DNA of 64,000 bases, taken from an uncultured Prevotellaceae bacterium (GTDB taxonomy: Bacteria; Bacteroidota; Bacteroidia; Bacteroidales; Bacteroidaceae). Both the position numbers and the translations under genes were made by a program. How positions within the stretch are numbered: the stretch's first letter is position 1; every line of letters begins with the position of its first letter. Of this stretch, positions 51,054 through 60,951 are shown piece by piece. The DNA is taken from positions 1-64,000 of the forward strand of contig CAMJIA010000001.1 of the NCBI GenBank assembly GCA_946405695.1, in the 5' to 3' direction. Below the pieces are notes generated by a model that was not told the DNA's origin, ran no database searches, and saw only the letters and a program-made list of their open reading frames with translations.

Positions 51054-53600
51054 ATGTTTAAAGTAATATGGGATCCAGCATATAATGGTGTTCGATTGAC
51101 GATGTCGAGTAAAGGTGATGCGCTTAATGTATCGCCCCGACCTGTATTCTGGGAAGAACTTGATTTGTTGGGATTGAATAAACGTGGTTGGATATATCCT
51201 CACGTTGAAGAGCCTTTGCTATGGGCATGCGATCGTAGATATTTCTATAAGGGGCAGTTTGTGCTTGAAGTGAAAGGCGGCAATGTTTTTGATGCGCCTG
51301 AGGTTATTCAGCAAGAAGGTTATGAAATCCTGACGTTACAACCAGTTGATATGGAACGTTTGCGTTCTCGCAACGAGGACACAATGTTTATTATCGAACA
51401 CGAAGCAATGGATTTCATCAACCAAACATATCGTCGATATAAGAATATCCGCGAGGTCTCGCAAAAAAATCCAGATTTAGATTTCCAACGCCTTGCATCC
51501 TCTCTTGAAAAGAAAACAAAAGAAGAGCATGTGGTGATTAAGGAAGATTGCGATAGTTTCGATGTAATGCCACTAAGTAAGGCTGAAGAACAAGGAAAGG
51601 CTCCTATCTACAATAGCAATATTGAGATGTATATTATTTCTTTCTCTGGTGGCAAGGATTCTCAGGTCACACTTGATCTTGTCACTCGAGTAATACCAAG
51701 CGACGATTTAAAGGTAATCTACTCTAATACGGGCTATGAACTTCCTTCTTCTCTTGAATTGTACAAGCAGGTAGAGACTGTTTATAAAGAGCAATATCCC
51801 ACTATAGAATTCTATGTAGCCAAGAATCATGAAGAAGTTCTTAACTACTGGGATATGATTGGCTCGCCAAGTAACGTTCACAGATGGTGTTGTGGCGTTA
51901 TGAAGACAGCGCCTCTTTACAAATTATTAAAAGATATCTCCTCTTTGAATAGACAGCCTCATGTTCTATCATTTATTGGAACAAGAGCAGAAGAAAGCCT
52001 GCGTCGTTCCACATACCAAAAGGTTGCGAAAGATGCCAAACATACAAACGTAATTAATGTTAGTCCTATCTTGGAATGGAATACAACGGAGGTTTGGTTG
52101 TATCTGTTTTTGAACAATCTCCCTATAAATATCGCTTATAGGAAAGGCTTAGGGCGAGTTGGTTGTATTGTTTGCCCCTTTGGCTCTGATTGGAACGACT
52201 ATTTGTGTAATCGTATTTTCCCTGAAACGGCTGAACCCTTCTTAAACAAAATACGTGAGATTGTTGGCAAAGGAGGTGTTAAGGATATTGATAACTATAT
52301 CAAAACAGGAAATTGGAAAATTAGAGCTGGCGGGAAAGGCTTTGAAACGAACTCTAAGGTGAGTATAATTAGCACACCCCAATCTCCAGACTTTAAAGCA
52401 TTACTTACATATCCTAAAGAAAACATTTTTGAGTGGCTGAAAGTACTGGGTACATCCTCTTGGAAACAAACCGATAATGTTTATGAGGGACAAATAAAGT
52501 ATAATAGTGACATTATTGAATTGAAACTGACTTTTGACGAACTCAACAACACCATACTTGTCGAAGCCTTTAATGTTTTACAAAATCCATTATTTGTCAG
52601 CCATTTAAGACGTGTATTAAACAAGGTTACATATTGCGTCCATTGTGAATTGTGTGAAGTAGAGTGTCCTACAGGTGCTCTTAGTGTCGTGCCAATTGTC
52701 AAAATAGACAGTAATAAGTGTGTTAAATGTCGTCGCTGTCTTGATTTTAAGGACGATGGATGTATTTCTGCGAATTCGTTAAAGCAAGCAGAAGGTCTAA
52801 AGTTGACATCACAAAAAGATAAAAAGACAACGATAAATCGTTATAACAATTTTGGCTTTAGGGAAAAGTGGCTTCAGTTCTATTTTGAGCATGTTGATAC
52901 GTTCTTCGAAAATGATGAGCATGGAATCAACAAAGAAAATCAGATGAATCCATTCTTGAATTGGATGAGGGATTCAGATATTTTGAAGTCAGAGTCGAAA
53001 GAGATAACTGAAATAGGCAAGATATTCGCTGAAAATTATTCTCAGAAATCTGAAACCATTTGGGAACTTATATGGATTAATCTAACATGTAATTCTGAGA
53101 TATGTAACTGGTTCGCTTGTAACATAAATTATGAGAAGTCATATCCAAAACTGGAAGTAGAAACCATGATGGAGACCACTCTAAGTATGTATAGCGGATC
53201 AGTCAGAAAGAATGCTCTTGGTTCTCTACAGAATGCATTCGTATCCTCACCCCTTGGTGACAAGATTCATGTAGGTGTTATAACCAAAGAGAACAACAAA
53301 CCTGTTTTCTCAAGAAAACCTCATGATGGTATTTCACTTGTAGCTTTGGCATATTCACTATATCGATATGCAGAACGTAAAAAACGTTACTCCCTTAACG
53401 TGTCTGAATTCTATGACGAGAATCAGACTGAAGGGATATACCGCCAATTTGGAATCAGTAAAGAAACATTGGAAAGTCTGCTTCTTTCCCTACAAGAGGA
53501 GAGCAATCATGTACTGCGAGTAGAGTTAAACATGGGCCTTGACAACATCATATTGCGTGAGGATTTGACCTCTGTTGATGTGCTAAAGTTGATGCTCTAA
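51054..53600 (+). CDS. brxP: BrxP, DndC-like PAPS-reductase-family protein of type 4 BREX
   Basis: An 848-residue protein in four parts. Residues 1-185 are a unique N-terminal domain. The PP-loop ATPase/PAPS-reductase domain follows, with SGGKDS at 198-203, RWCCGVMK (Cys279, Cys280) and a later GCIVCPFG, as in DndC. A ferredoxin-like segment has C528, C531, C534, C538 and a second Cys group (CVKCRRC) near 557-571. The C-terminal 270 residues (FGFREKWLQFYFEH ... SPLGDKIH ... LDNIILREDL) resemble DUF4007, often found beside DndC-like genes. The predicted role is sulfur or adenylate chemistry on DNA. The first of four co-directional BREX genes; ATG 51054 is chosen, with GTG 51003 possible. Confidence 0.85.
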   Translation: MFKVIWDPAYNGVRLTMSSKGDALNVSPRPVFWEELDLLGLNKRGWIYPHVEEPLLWACDRRYFYKGQFVLEVKGGNVFDAPEVIQQEGYEILTLQPVDMERLRSRNEDTMFIIEHEAMDFINQTYRRYKNIREVSQKNPDLDFQRLASSLEKKTKEEHVVIKEDCDSFDVMPLSKAEEQGKAPIYNSNIEMYIISFSGGKDSQVTLDLVTRVIPSDDLKVIYSNTGYELPSSLELYKQVETVYKEQYPTIEFYVAKNHEEVLNYWDMIGSPSNVHRWCCGVMKTAPLYKLLKDISSLNRQPHVLSFIGTRAEESLRRSTYQKVAKDAKHTNVINVSPILEWNTTEVWLYLFLNNLPINIAYRKGLGRVGCIVCPFGSDWNDYLCNRIFPETAEPFLNKIREIVGKGGVKDIDNYIKTGNWKIRAGGKGFETNSKVSIISTPQSPDFKALLTYPKENIFEWLKVLGTSSWKQTDNVYEGQIKYNSDIIELKLTFDELNNTILVEAFNVLQNPLFVSHLRRVLNKVTYCVHCELCEVECPTGALSVVPIVKIDSNKCVKCRRCLDFKDDGCISANSLKQAEGLKLTSQKDKKTTINRYNNFGFREKWLQFYFEHVDTFFENDEHGINKENQMNPFLNWMRDSDILKSESKEITEIGKIFAENYSQKSETIWELIWINLTCNSEICNWFACNINYEKSYPKLEVETMMETTLSMYSGSVRKNALGSLQNAFVSSPLGDKIHVGVITKENNKPVFSRKPHDGISLVALAYSLYRYAERKKRYSLNVSEFYDENQTEGIYRQFGISKETLESLLLSLQEESNHVLRVELNMGLDNIILREDLTSVDVLKLML

Positions 53601-53630
53601 TAAAATAAGAAAATCTAAAAATCAAGAAAT

Positions 53631-56600
53631 ATGGCTACTAAATATTCAGACTATATCAAAATGCAGGACTTCCTGCCAGTCTATGATATGACAGATGAAA
53701 CGCCTGAAATGTGGCGAACCTTCATCCCCACTAAGCAATTCTGCGATTTGTTGAGCAGAAGTGTAACGGCAATTACATCATCAGAAATCAGTAAACGTCG
53801 TTCTATGTGGGTTCGTGGTACGTTTGGTACTGGTAAAAGTCATGCCAGTAGTGTAGTCCGCCATCTTTTATGTGATCCTGCACCAGAAGTAGATGACTAT
53901 ATCCAAAATTTACCAAACGAATCGTTACGAGCGAATTTGGCAGCCATACGCAAGAAAAAGACATATTTCCCTGTGGTGCTAAAGGGTGTCGAAGGTGCTT
54001 ACAATATCCCACGCTTCTCTCTGTCAATACAGAAGCAAACAAAGTTAGCGTTGGCATCGGCAGGTCATAAAGAGATTGTAGTACATTCAGACTTCGACAA
54101 AGCTATCCGCTGGGTTGAAGGCCATAAAGCTCGTATTCCTGAGTTGTTAGAATTAAGTGATGAATTGGCATCTGAAGCGCCCTCATACGAAAAACTGTTG
54201 GCTAAACTTCAAGCAAATGACATAGACGTTTTCCTTCATTTAGAGGAAGTCCTGGCTGCTGATGATACTTACCTGACAAGTGATAGTATTAGCGATTGGC
54301 TTGTAGAAGTTGAGAAAGAGATAGAAACAGCCGGTATCGCTAATGGTTTAATAATATTTTGGGACGAGTTCACAAGTGTGATGGATACGTTGAAGAGCGA
54401 TCGCATTAACGTTTTGCAAAATATCGCCGAGAAGTCACAAAACAACAATGTATTCCTATATCTAATTTCCCATAGGACTGAAAGTTCCAGCCTTGATACA
54501 AAAGGTAAAGACATTACGAAAATGAGTGACCGTTATGATAGTGTCGACTACCAGATGGACGAAATTTCCACCTATCTCATTTTGCGTCACACCTTCACTA
54601 TCCCTGATACTTCAAAGTTAGCAATGACAGCATGGGAAGTGGCCAAGAAATTAGACGTTAACCTCTATGACTACCTGTGTGAAAGTAGTTCAACAGAGGA
54701 AAAGGAGCATATCCACAACTTGTTCCCGCTGCATCCATATACTGCATTCCTTTGCTCTAAGATGTCGAACATCATGGGCTCTGCTAACCGTAGTGTCCTT
54801 AAGTTCATGAACGACGAGCAAAATGGTTTCAAAGGATTCATTGGTGACGAAAACAACTACGAACAGAAGATGATGCTAACGGCAGACTGGTTGTGGGATT
54901 TCTTCTATTCTGAGTTTAACAACGATGCACGTTGTTCTGCATTTACCAATGTCTATATGAGCAATCTGGCCCGTGTGGAGAAAATGGGCGACGATTATGT
55001 ACGCGTGTTCAAAGCCATACTTCTCTTAAATGCTCTTGGAGTTCGATTTGACAAAAAGCAATCACCAGAAAAGTATGCTCCCAATGAGAGAAATCTTCTC
55101 TTTATTTTCTCTGGAGACCGTTGCGAAGATAAAATGGAAAAAATGCTCAATTGGTTGGATGAGAGCAAGATTGTTGCACGCGATATCTTTGGTGAATTCA
55201 AAATATCGGTTTCATCTTACAACCCAGTTGAAATAACTCAGGAAAAGGCTAAAGTATTAGCCCAGTATAAAATGTCAACAGATTACTTGGTTTATAACCA
55301 ACAATGTATTAATGAATGCATTGCTCTGTTTACTGTAGGTGAACGCCTTTTCAGAAAATGTGAACCAAGATTCTATTCTTGTGAGGACCAGGAAGCAATT
55401 TTGCGTAGTAAACTAAACAAATATACTCGAGAAAAGCCCAACTTCCTTCATGTATGCGTTTTCTTCTCCATTACAGATGAGTCAAGGGACATGATGGAAA
55501 ACAGAGTTAAAGATTTCTCGGAAGAATTTGAAAACACAATTTTCATCATCCCTTCAGAGGTGTTTACAACGACTGCCCAAAATCAGTTTATTGATGTTGT
55601 TACTCAAGCGAATGTAAGCCGTTCGCATTTCAATACAGACGATGCTGCCCAGTTTGATAAAACTGCAAGAGAATATATCGCAAAGTGGAAGATGCGAATG
55701 ATGAATGGTACATACACATTATATTTTAATGGCAAACGTAGTTCTGAAGGCATCTTCAACAACATCTATAGCATTATTAACAAGAAATTTAGCGCCCAGG
55801 TGTTTCCTCGTGGTATGGAAAGTGTAAGGGCACTTCATAACGATTCTACTTTCTTTGCCAATAAAAATTATAAGGCTCTCTCGCTTCAAATGCTCCAAAA
55901 ACGTACACGTGACGAGTTGTTAAATTTCAGTGGTTCAAGTCGACCGGCTAAGAAAATATTCTTAGATGGCGAAAACAACCTTGTTAATGATGCATGTGAA
56001 TTAACCGATGCAGCATTGGCAGGAGATTCTTGGCTTGTTGCTATTTGTAAAGAGGTTGATGGTTTGATTGCGGCTGCTAAAAAACGATATGCAGACCGCT
56101 TCTCATTGAGTGACATATTAGAGCCTCTTATTCGTGAACCATTTGGCCTGTTCGCAAATCAGGCAAACTACGTCGCACTCTCGTATGCACTACGAAAGCA
56201 TAAGGAAGACTTGTTTAATCCCAGTACATCTCAGCCTGTTGGTGACGAGAAACTGAATGATATGATTGAGATTCTTCTCAAGATGTGGGATAATGGCAGC
56301 AGCGAGACCAGTAATAAGTTGCTTCTTCGTTTTGGTTCAGCTGAAGAGCGAAATCTAACAAGTATTCTTGGGGAAATCTTTAATCTGAGCGTTGTAAAGG
56401 GTGTAAGCTTAAGTGACCTCAAGAGTCTGAATTATGCGAAATGGAGTATTACGGAGTTTTGTAAGCAAATAGCCAAATATCCGTTATGGTCTTTACTCTA
56501 TTGCAGCAAGATAGAGGAGAAAGAGGCTTGTGCCGAAGCCATCAAGGATTTGATCACGCTCTTTAATCAAGATAGTTATTCACTCGACAAAATCAAATCT

Positions 56601-57050
56601 CTATATCATGAGATAAAAGAAGTTGGCCAAGTGGATTTATACAAACTATGTACAAATTCTGCCAACTACCAGGAAGGCTTTAAGAATTTTATCAGCAATA
56701 TTAAAGATGTTGAACTTCAACCCGAATGGTGGGAGGAACTTGAAGAGGAGCTGGGTCATTTACAATCAGAGATTGCTTTCCGCAGAGAGGAAGATGTACG
56801 TTCCGCTGTAATGTCTTTCTATATCAATAAGATTAAGAAACCTGAACCAATGCCAATGTCTGGGGGAATGGCAGCAGAGCCAGACCCAGTACCGACTCCT
56901 ATACAAGCAAAGCCAGATGATATTAAGATGGCAAAGACATTGGTTCGCGAACAAAACATGCCAAGCATGATGTGGCAGAAGGTTATACTTGACTTGATAG
57001 AGGAACACCCAGAAGTTTCTCAATTCCTGATATCATATCTTGGAAGCTAA
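53631..57050 (+). CDS. brxC: BREX P-loop protein BrxC/PglY
   Basis: A 1139-residue ATPase. The Walker A motif is GTFGTGKS at 63-70, Walker B-like IIFWDE at about 241-246. Long helical regions follow the NTPase domain, ending with a Met/Pro-rich linker (PEPMPMSGG) and a C-terminal helix. BrxC is a core component of every BREX type and probably forms a ring that moves or senses DNA. It begins 30 nt after brxP and ends 12 nt before pglZ. No frameshift or missing region is seen. Confidence 0.92.
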   Translation: MATKYSDYIKMQDFLPVYDMTDETPEMWRTFIPTKQFCDLLSRSVTAITSSEISKRRSMWVRGTFGTGKSHASSVVRHLLCDPAPEVDDYIQNLPNESLRANLAAIRKKKTYFPVVLKGVEGAYNIPRFSLSIQKQTKLALASAGHKEIVVHSDFDKAIRWVEGHKARIPELLELSDELASEAPSYEKLLAKLQANDIDVFLHLEEVLAADDTYLTSDSISDWLVEVEKEIETAGIANGLIIFWDEFTSVMDTLKSDRINVLQNIAEKSQNNNVFLYLISHRTESSSLDTKGKDITKMSDRYDSVDYQMDEISTYLILRHTFTIPDTSKLAMTAWEVAKKLDVNLYDYLCESSSTEEKEHIHNLFPLHPYTAFLCSKMSNIMGSANRSVLKFMNDEQNGFKGFIGDENNYEQKMMLTADWLWDFFYSEFNNDARCSAFTNVYMSNLARVEKMGDDYVRVFKAILLLNALGVRFDKKQSPEKYAPNERNLLFIFSGDRCEDKMEKMLNWLDESKIVARDIFGEFKISVSSYNPVEITQEKAKVLAQYKMSTDYLVYNQQCINECIALFTVGERLFRKCEPRFYSCEDQEAILRSKLNKYTREKPNFLHVCVFFSITDESRDMMENRVKDFSEEFENTIFIIPSEVFTTTAQNQFIDVVTQANVSRSHFNTDDAAQFDKTAREYIAKWKMRMMNGTYTLYFNGKRSSEGIFNNIYSIINKKFSAQVFPRGMESVRALHNDSTFFANKNYKALSLQMLQKRTRDELLNFSGSSRPAKKIFLDGENNLVNDACELTDAALAGDSWLVAICKEVDGLIAAAKKRYADRFSLSDILEPLIREPFGLFANQANYVALSYALRKHKEDLFNPSTSQPVGDEKLNDMIEILLKMWDNGSSETSNKLLLRFGSAEERNLTSILGEIFNLSVVKGVSLSDLKSLNYAKWSITEFCKQIAKYPLWSLLYCSKIEEKEACAEAIKDLITLFNQDSYSLDKIKSLYHEIKEVGQVDLYKLCTNSANYQEGFKNFISNIKDVELQPEWWEELEEELGHLQSEIAFRREEDVRSAVMSFYINKIKKPEPMPMSGGMAAEPDPVPTPIQAKPDDIKMAKTLVREQNMPSMMWQKVILDLIEEHPEVSQFLISYLGS

Positions 57051-57062
57051 AATCGAAAGGTC

Positions 57063-59507
57063 ATGGATTCCGCAGAGAAAATAACCGTTTTTAAGTCCTT
57101 TGAGGATTTGACTCGTGAAATTATCCGTGATAAGGATAATGGCGATATGTTGGCACAGAGATATGCCATTCGTTTTATCATGCTCAACAATTTCAATGAG
57201 TTTAAGAACTTAGCGAAGTTTATGGCAAACATCGGGGTTGAAGCATTGGATTTGGAAACGCTCATAGATGATGGCGAAGATGACACTTGGATAACTAAAG
57301 ACACCTTGAAAGCAGCTATGAAGGAATGCAAGGAATCTACCTTTGTATCTCCTTTCTCTGAACTTGTACGCTTTTACAATGATGACGATTTTCGTGGGTT
57401 CTTCAATGAGATAATGCTGCTTGAAGACATACATCATCCAAAGAAACGCATCTATGTTCCGCTTATTGGTCTACAGAATCGTTTTACTGACTTCTTAAAC
57501 CATTTCGCACGTATTCAGGAAAGCGCCCCCATTTGGCGATATGATGCAGAGCCACAGTCGGTAGAGGTTTTCTTTGCTAAATACAAAGATTTTAAGCTGC
57601 CAAGTGGTGAAATACAATGTCAACTGGATTCATTGAGAGATTGGTTAAAGTTTTGGAAGGTGCAAGCCCCACAGGAACGTATTGTTTGTACCTCGGTTCC
57701 TATCTCAGCAAAATTCAAGTACTCAAAACCAGACAATATTTTCAACTTTACCAAGATTGGGAGTGCATACGAGTTTATGACCATGTTTTTGGAGCTGTCA
57801 TTTCCATTTGAGTACGTTGAGGAAGAGAGAGATTATTGGGATCAATTGATGGATAGCCTCGATAGAAAAGACACATCCTCGTTTGGCTTTGAGTCGTATA
57901 CTCGTGCATATTTTAATAAAGTTTCGCTTACGGCTTCTGATGTTATCTCAGAATGGTTGAACTCCAATAACACAGCCTATCATCGCTGGCTTTTGAAGAA
58001 GTACGTTTTATACACCCAGTTTAAGGACTCATTCCCTTATTTGGCAATGTGTGTAGATAGTATTTCTGACCTATACGATGCACATCAACTGGCTTCGCTC
58101 ATTGCAACGAGAATTCTTTATGACCTTCCAATTAAAGACAGAGATACATTTGCTGCTGAGCGAAGAACAATTATCGTTGACAACGCCAAGACCTTCATAG
58201 AGGCAATAAGCCTTGATGAACAGAACTGGCTATTTGATCGAACGAAGGAATTGTTCCAGCAATCAGAAGATTTAAGTGCTGCCTTAAATGTCTGCACAGG
58301 TGTTTTCGACTACGAAAAGATACTCCTAATGGGTTGGTATGCACATTATCCAAACAATTCAAAGCTTAGAGAAACCATAAAGGTGTTCTACCCTGAATTC
58401 CTTGCTTACATCACATCTGTGAAACCTTCGCACTTCAGAACGGAGAATCAATGGAGTATAGACTATATTGCCGCGTATAAGCAGGCAAAACTAGCAGACA
58501 AATATACAGACGACATTATGCATTTTATCAAAGAAAAGAATGATTCTGCCAAAACATTTTATAAGTGGTTCTACGAGTTTGAAAATTCCCATAGCCTTTT
58601 AGCAGAAGTCAGTTCGACTCCTGTATATGAGCCAGATAAAGTTTATTGGATAGATGGCTTAGGAGCTGAGTTTCTGTCTTATTTACTGTACCTGTTAGAA
58701 AAGGAGCAGAGCAACATGAAAGTAGTCCGTTCTCAAATAGTACGTTCTGACATACCTTCATCTACCTTCCATAACAGGTTTGAAGGCGAAACGGTAACCA
58801 AGTTTGGTGCTTTGGATGAATTGGGGCACGATTCCCATCTTTACAAATACTTGTATACGCTAAAAGAGGAATTGGCCGTTCTTAAAGAGATTATCCATGA
58901 GATTGTTGGAAGCAGCAAGAAACAGCCTTGTACTGTAGCCATCGTTTCAGATCATGGTCTAAGTTGTTTGTCGAGAAAGGCACCATCTAAAAAGTATGAT
59001 GGCAAATTTGAGCATGAAGGACGTTACATTAAAACAACTCAGGATGCGTTATCAGACCCAGATTATTTAGTCCACCAAAACGAAACGGATGGAGAATACT
59101 ATAAAGTAGCCCTTACGCATTCATCTTTGTCCAAAGCTCCTACTCATCAAGTTCATGGTGGATGTACACCAGAGGAAGTGTTGATTCCTTTCCTCCTGCT
59201 TTCCAATAAAAATGTGCCTACACAAATTAAGTATGAGGTTAAAATGTCAAATGAGGACATTATGCTGTCTAACCCTGCAGTAAGACTGACTGTCATTCCA
59301 GAACCAACAGGAGTCACCCTTACATGTGAAGGCAAGAATTATAAGATGGATAGGGTTGGTACTCAATGGTCTACTTTGTTGCAAGATATGACAGAAGGGA
59401 ACCATGTAATAGACATCAAACCCGATGGCGCACCAAGTCATCAATTTACTATTAAGGTTGTAGGCTTGAGTGGAAATTCAGATATTAACGAAATGTTCGA
59501 ACTATAA
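57063..59507 (+). CDS. pglZ: BREX PglZ-family protein
   Basis: An 814-residue protein with a C-terminal PglZ domain (about residues 520-720) of the alkaline-phosphatase superfamily: WIDGLGAEFLSY holds the first metal-binding Asp, IVSDHGLSCLS the second site, and THSSLSK ... VHGGCTPEEVLIPFL the typical PglZ end block. The N-terminal half is helical and specific to BREX. PglZ is the defining BREX protein, needed for both modification and phage exclusion in characterised systems. The next gene starts 2 nt after the stop. Confidence 0.93.
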   Translation: MDSAEKITVFKSFEDLTREIIRDKDNGDMLAQRYAIRFIMLNNFNEFKNLAKFMANIGVEALDLETLIDDGEDDTWITKDTLKAAMKECKESTFVSPFSELVRFYNDDDFRGFFNEIMLLEDIHHPKKRIYVPLIGLQNRFTDFLNHFARIQESAPIWRYDAEPQSVEVFFAKYKDFKLPSGEIQCQLDSLRDWLKFWKVQAPQERIVCTSVPISAKFKYSKPDNIFNFTKIGSAYEFMTMFLELSFPFEYVEEERDYWDQLMDSLDRKDTSSFGFESYTRAYFNKVSLTASDVISEWLNSNNTAYHRWLLKKYVLYTQFKDSFPYLAMCVDSISDLYDAHQLASLIATRILYDLPIKDRDTFAAERRTIIVDNAKTFIEAISLDEQNWLFDRTKELFQQSEDLSAALNVCTGVFDYEKILLMGWYAHYPNNSKLRETIKVFYPEFLAYITSVKPSHFRTENQWSIDYIAAYKQAKLADKYTDDIMHFIKEKNDSAKTFYKWFYEFENSHSLLAEVSSTPVYEPDKVYWIDGLGAEFLSYLLYLLEKEQSNMKVVRSQIVRSDIPSSTFHNRFEGETVTKFGALDELGHDSHLYKYLYTLKEELAVLKEIIHEIVGSSKKQPCTVAIVSDHGLSCLSRKAPSKKYDGKFEHEGRYIKTTQDALSDPDYLVHQNETDGEYYKVALTHSSLSKAPTHQVHGGCTPEEVLIPFLLLSNKNVPTQIKYEVKMSNEDIMLSNPAVRLTVIPEPTGVTLTCEGKNYKMDRVGTQWSTLLQDMTEGNHVIDIKPDGAPSHQFTIKVVGLSGNSDINEMFEL

Positions 59508-59509
59508 AT

Positions 59510-60946
59510 ATGAGTGCAATAGGAGAAAAAATAAGGCAAGTCTTTGGTTCTGCTGCTGTGTATAAGAACCCCGCCAATTACGACATCTTTAGCGGAAGGA
59601 ATCTTCCTTCGTTTGTCAAGGACTATTTGATTTCGACGCACATTGCCCCAGACGGCTCTTTTAAACGAGCAGAGCTATCGCGATTCCTTGATGCACATAT
59701 TCCAAGTGATAATAGTGCTATCAGGGCCAGATTACGTAGAGGTGAAACGCTGACGTTGTTGACACGCTTTGTGGTGTCGACCAGTTTGGCGCAGAACAAG
59801 ACAAGTTTCCAAATACCAGATATGGGAATAAAGGCATCAGATACGTTGATACCTGATTACCTTATTGAAGAATATCCTGATGATTTGATTGATGGCGAGA
59901 AATGGGGAATCATGAAGATTGTCTATATCCAACCCCAAGAGCGTGAGGCAGGACACGTAGAAATGGTGAAGTTTAAGCCATTCCGTCCCATGCAGAAACT
60001 TGACATCAATTATATTAGACAATGCCGTGCTCAGTTCACATTAGAGGAATGGGTGGATGTTTTAATCTCTGCAATGGAATACACTCCATCTGCGTTTAAG
60101 AATATGACGCAGAAGCTGGAGTTCCTAACTCGACTGTTGCCTTTTATTGAGCCGCGTTTGAATTTAATAGAACTGGCGCCAAAGGGAACTGGTAAAAGCT
60201 ATGTTTTTGGTAATTTGTCAAAGTTCGTCTGGCTTGTCAGCGGTGGTAAGGTTTCACGTGCTAAACTGGTATACGACAAATCAACCAAAGCTCCTGGTAT
60301 TATGCGTTTCTATGATATGGTAGCTTTTGACGAGATTCAGACCATCACGTTCTCTGACAATACAGAGATGCAATCATTCTTGAAAAACTACTTGGAATTT
60401 GGTAAGGCTACTATTGACAACTATGAATTCATGTCAGAGTGTGGCTTAATGCTGTTGGGTAATATACTGTTGTCAGAAAACAACGAGCCTTTAAGCTATA
60501 AGTATTTTTCTGCTCTTCCTGAAGTTTTTAGGGAGTCAGCCTTGCTTGATCGTTTCCATGGTATGATTGAAGGTTGGCTATTGCCACGAGTAAACGTAGA
60601 CATGGCTCTACATGACTGGACTCTGAATGTCGAGTTCTTCTCAGAGGTACTACACCAGATGCGTACAGAATCGGTTTATTCACATATTGTTGATGAAGCA
60701 ATTGAAGTTCCTAATGGAGCTGACATGAGACATACGAAAGCGGTAAAGAAAGTTGCCACAGCATATATGAAATTACTGTTTCCCCATGTAACATCCATAG
60801 AACAGTTAGATTGGGATGATTTTAATGCATTCTGCTTGCAACCGGCTATTCGTCGTCGTGATATAGTACGCCAGCAATGTAGTAACATAGATGCAGAAGC
60901 ATCGTTCTCGAAGCCGATACCTGCTTACACGATAAAACAACATTGA
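59510..60946 (+). CDS. brxL: BREX BrxL AAA+ protein, without Lon protease domain
   Basis: A 478-residue AAA+ ATPase of the BrxL family. Walker A GTGKS is at 226-230 (LAPKGTGKSYVFG), Walker B-like MVAFDEIQTI near 273, a sensor/arginine-finger-like ALLDRFHG near 347. An N-terminal DNA-binding-like region precedes it. BrxL of other BREX types is about 650-700 residues and ends in a Lon-like protease domain. Here the protein stops about where that would begin, ending PAYTIKQH without any frameshift trace. It starts 2 nt after pglZ. Confidence 0.9.
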   Translation: MSAIGEKIRQVFGSAAVYKNPANYDIFSGRNLPSFVKDYLISTHIAPDGSFKRAELSRFLDAHIPSDNSAIRARLRRGETLTLLTRFVVSTSLAQNKTSFQIPDMGIKASDTLIPDYLIEEYPDDLIDGEKWGIMKIVYIQPQEREAGHVEMVKFKPFRPMQKLDINYIRQCRAQFTLEEWVDVLISAMEYTPSAFKNMTQKLEFLTRLLPFIEPRLNLIELAPKGTGKSYVFGNLSKFVWLVSGGKVSRAKLVYDKSTKAPGIMRFYDMVAFDEIQTITFSDNTEMQSFLKNYLEFGKATIDNYEFMSECGLMLLGNILLSENNEPLSYKYFSALPEVFRESALLDRFHGMIEGWLLPRVNVDMALHDWTLNVEFFSEVLHQMRTESVYSHIVDEAIEVPNGADMRHTKAVKKVATAYMKLLFPHVTSIEQLDWDDFNAFCLQPAIRRRDIVRQQCSNIDAEASFSKPIPAYTIKQH

Positions 60947-60951
60947 TAAAT

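Noticed and set aside
51054..60946. Dnd or Ssp phosphorothioation locus
   Set aside because: The DndC-like gene is followed by BrxC, PglZ and BrxL, not by DndB/D/E or SspB/D; PglZ is diagnostic of BREX.
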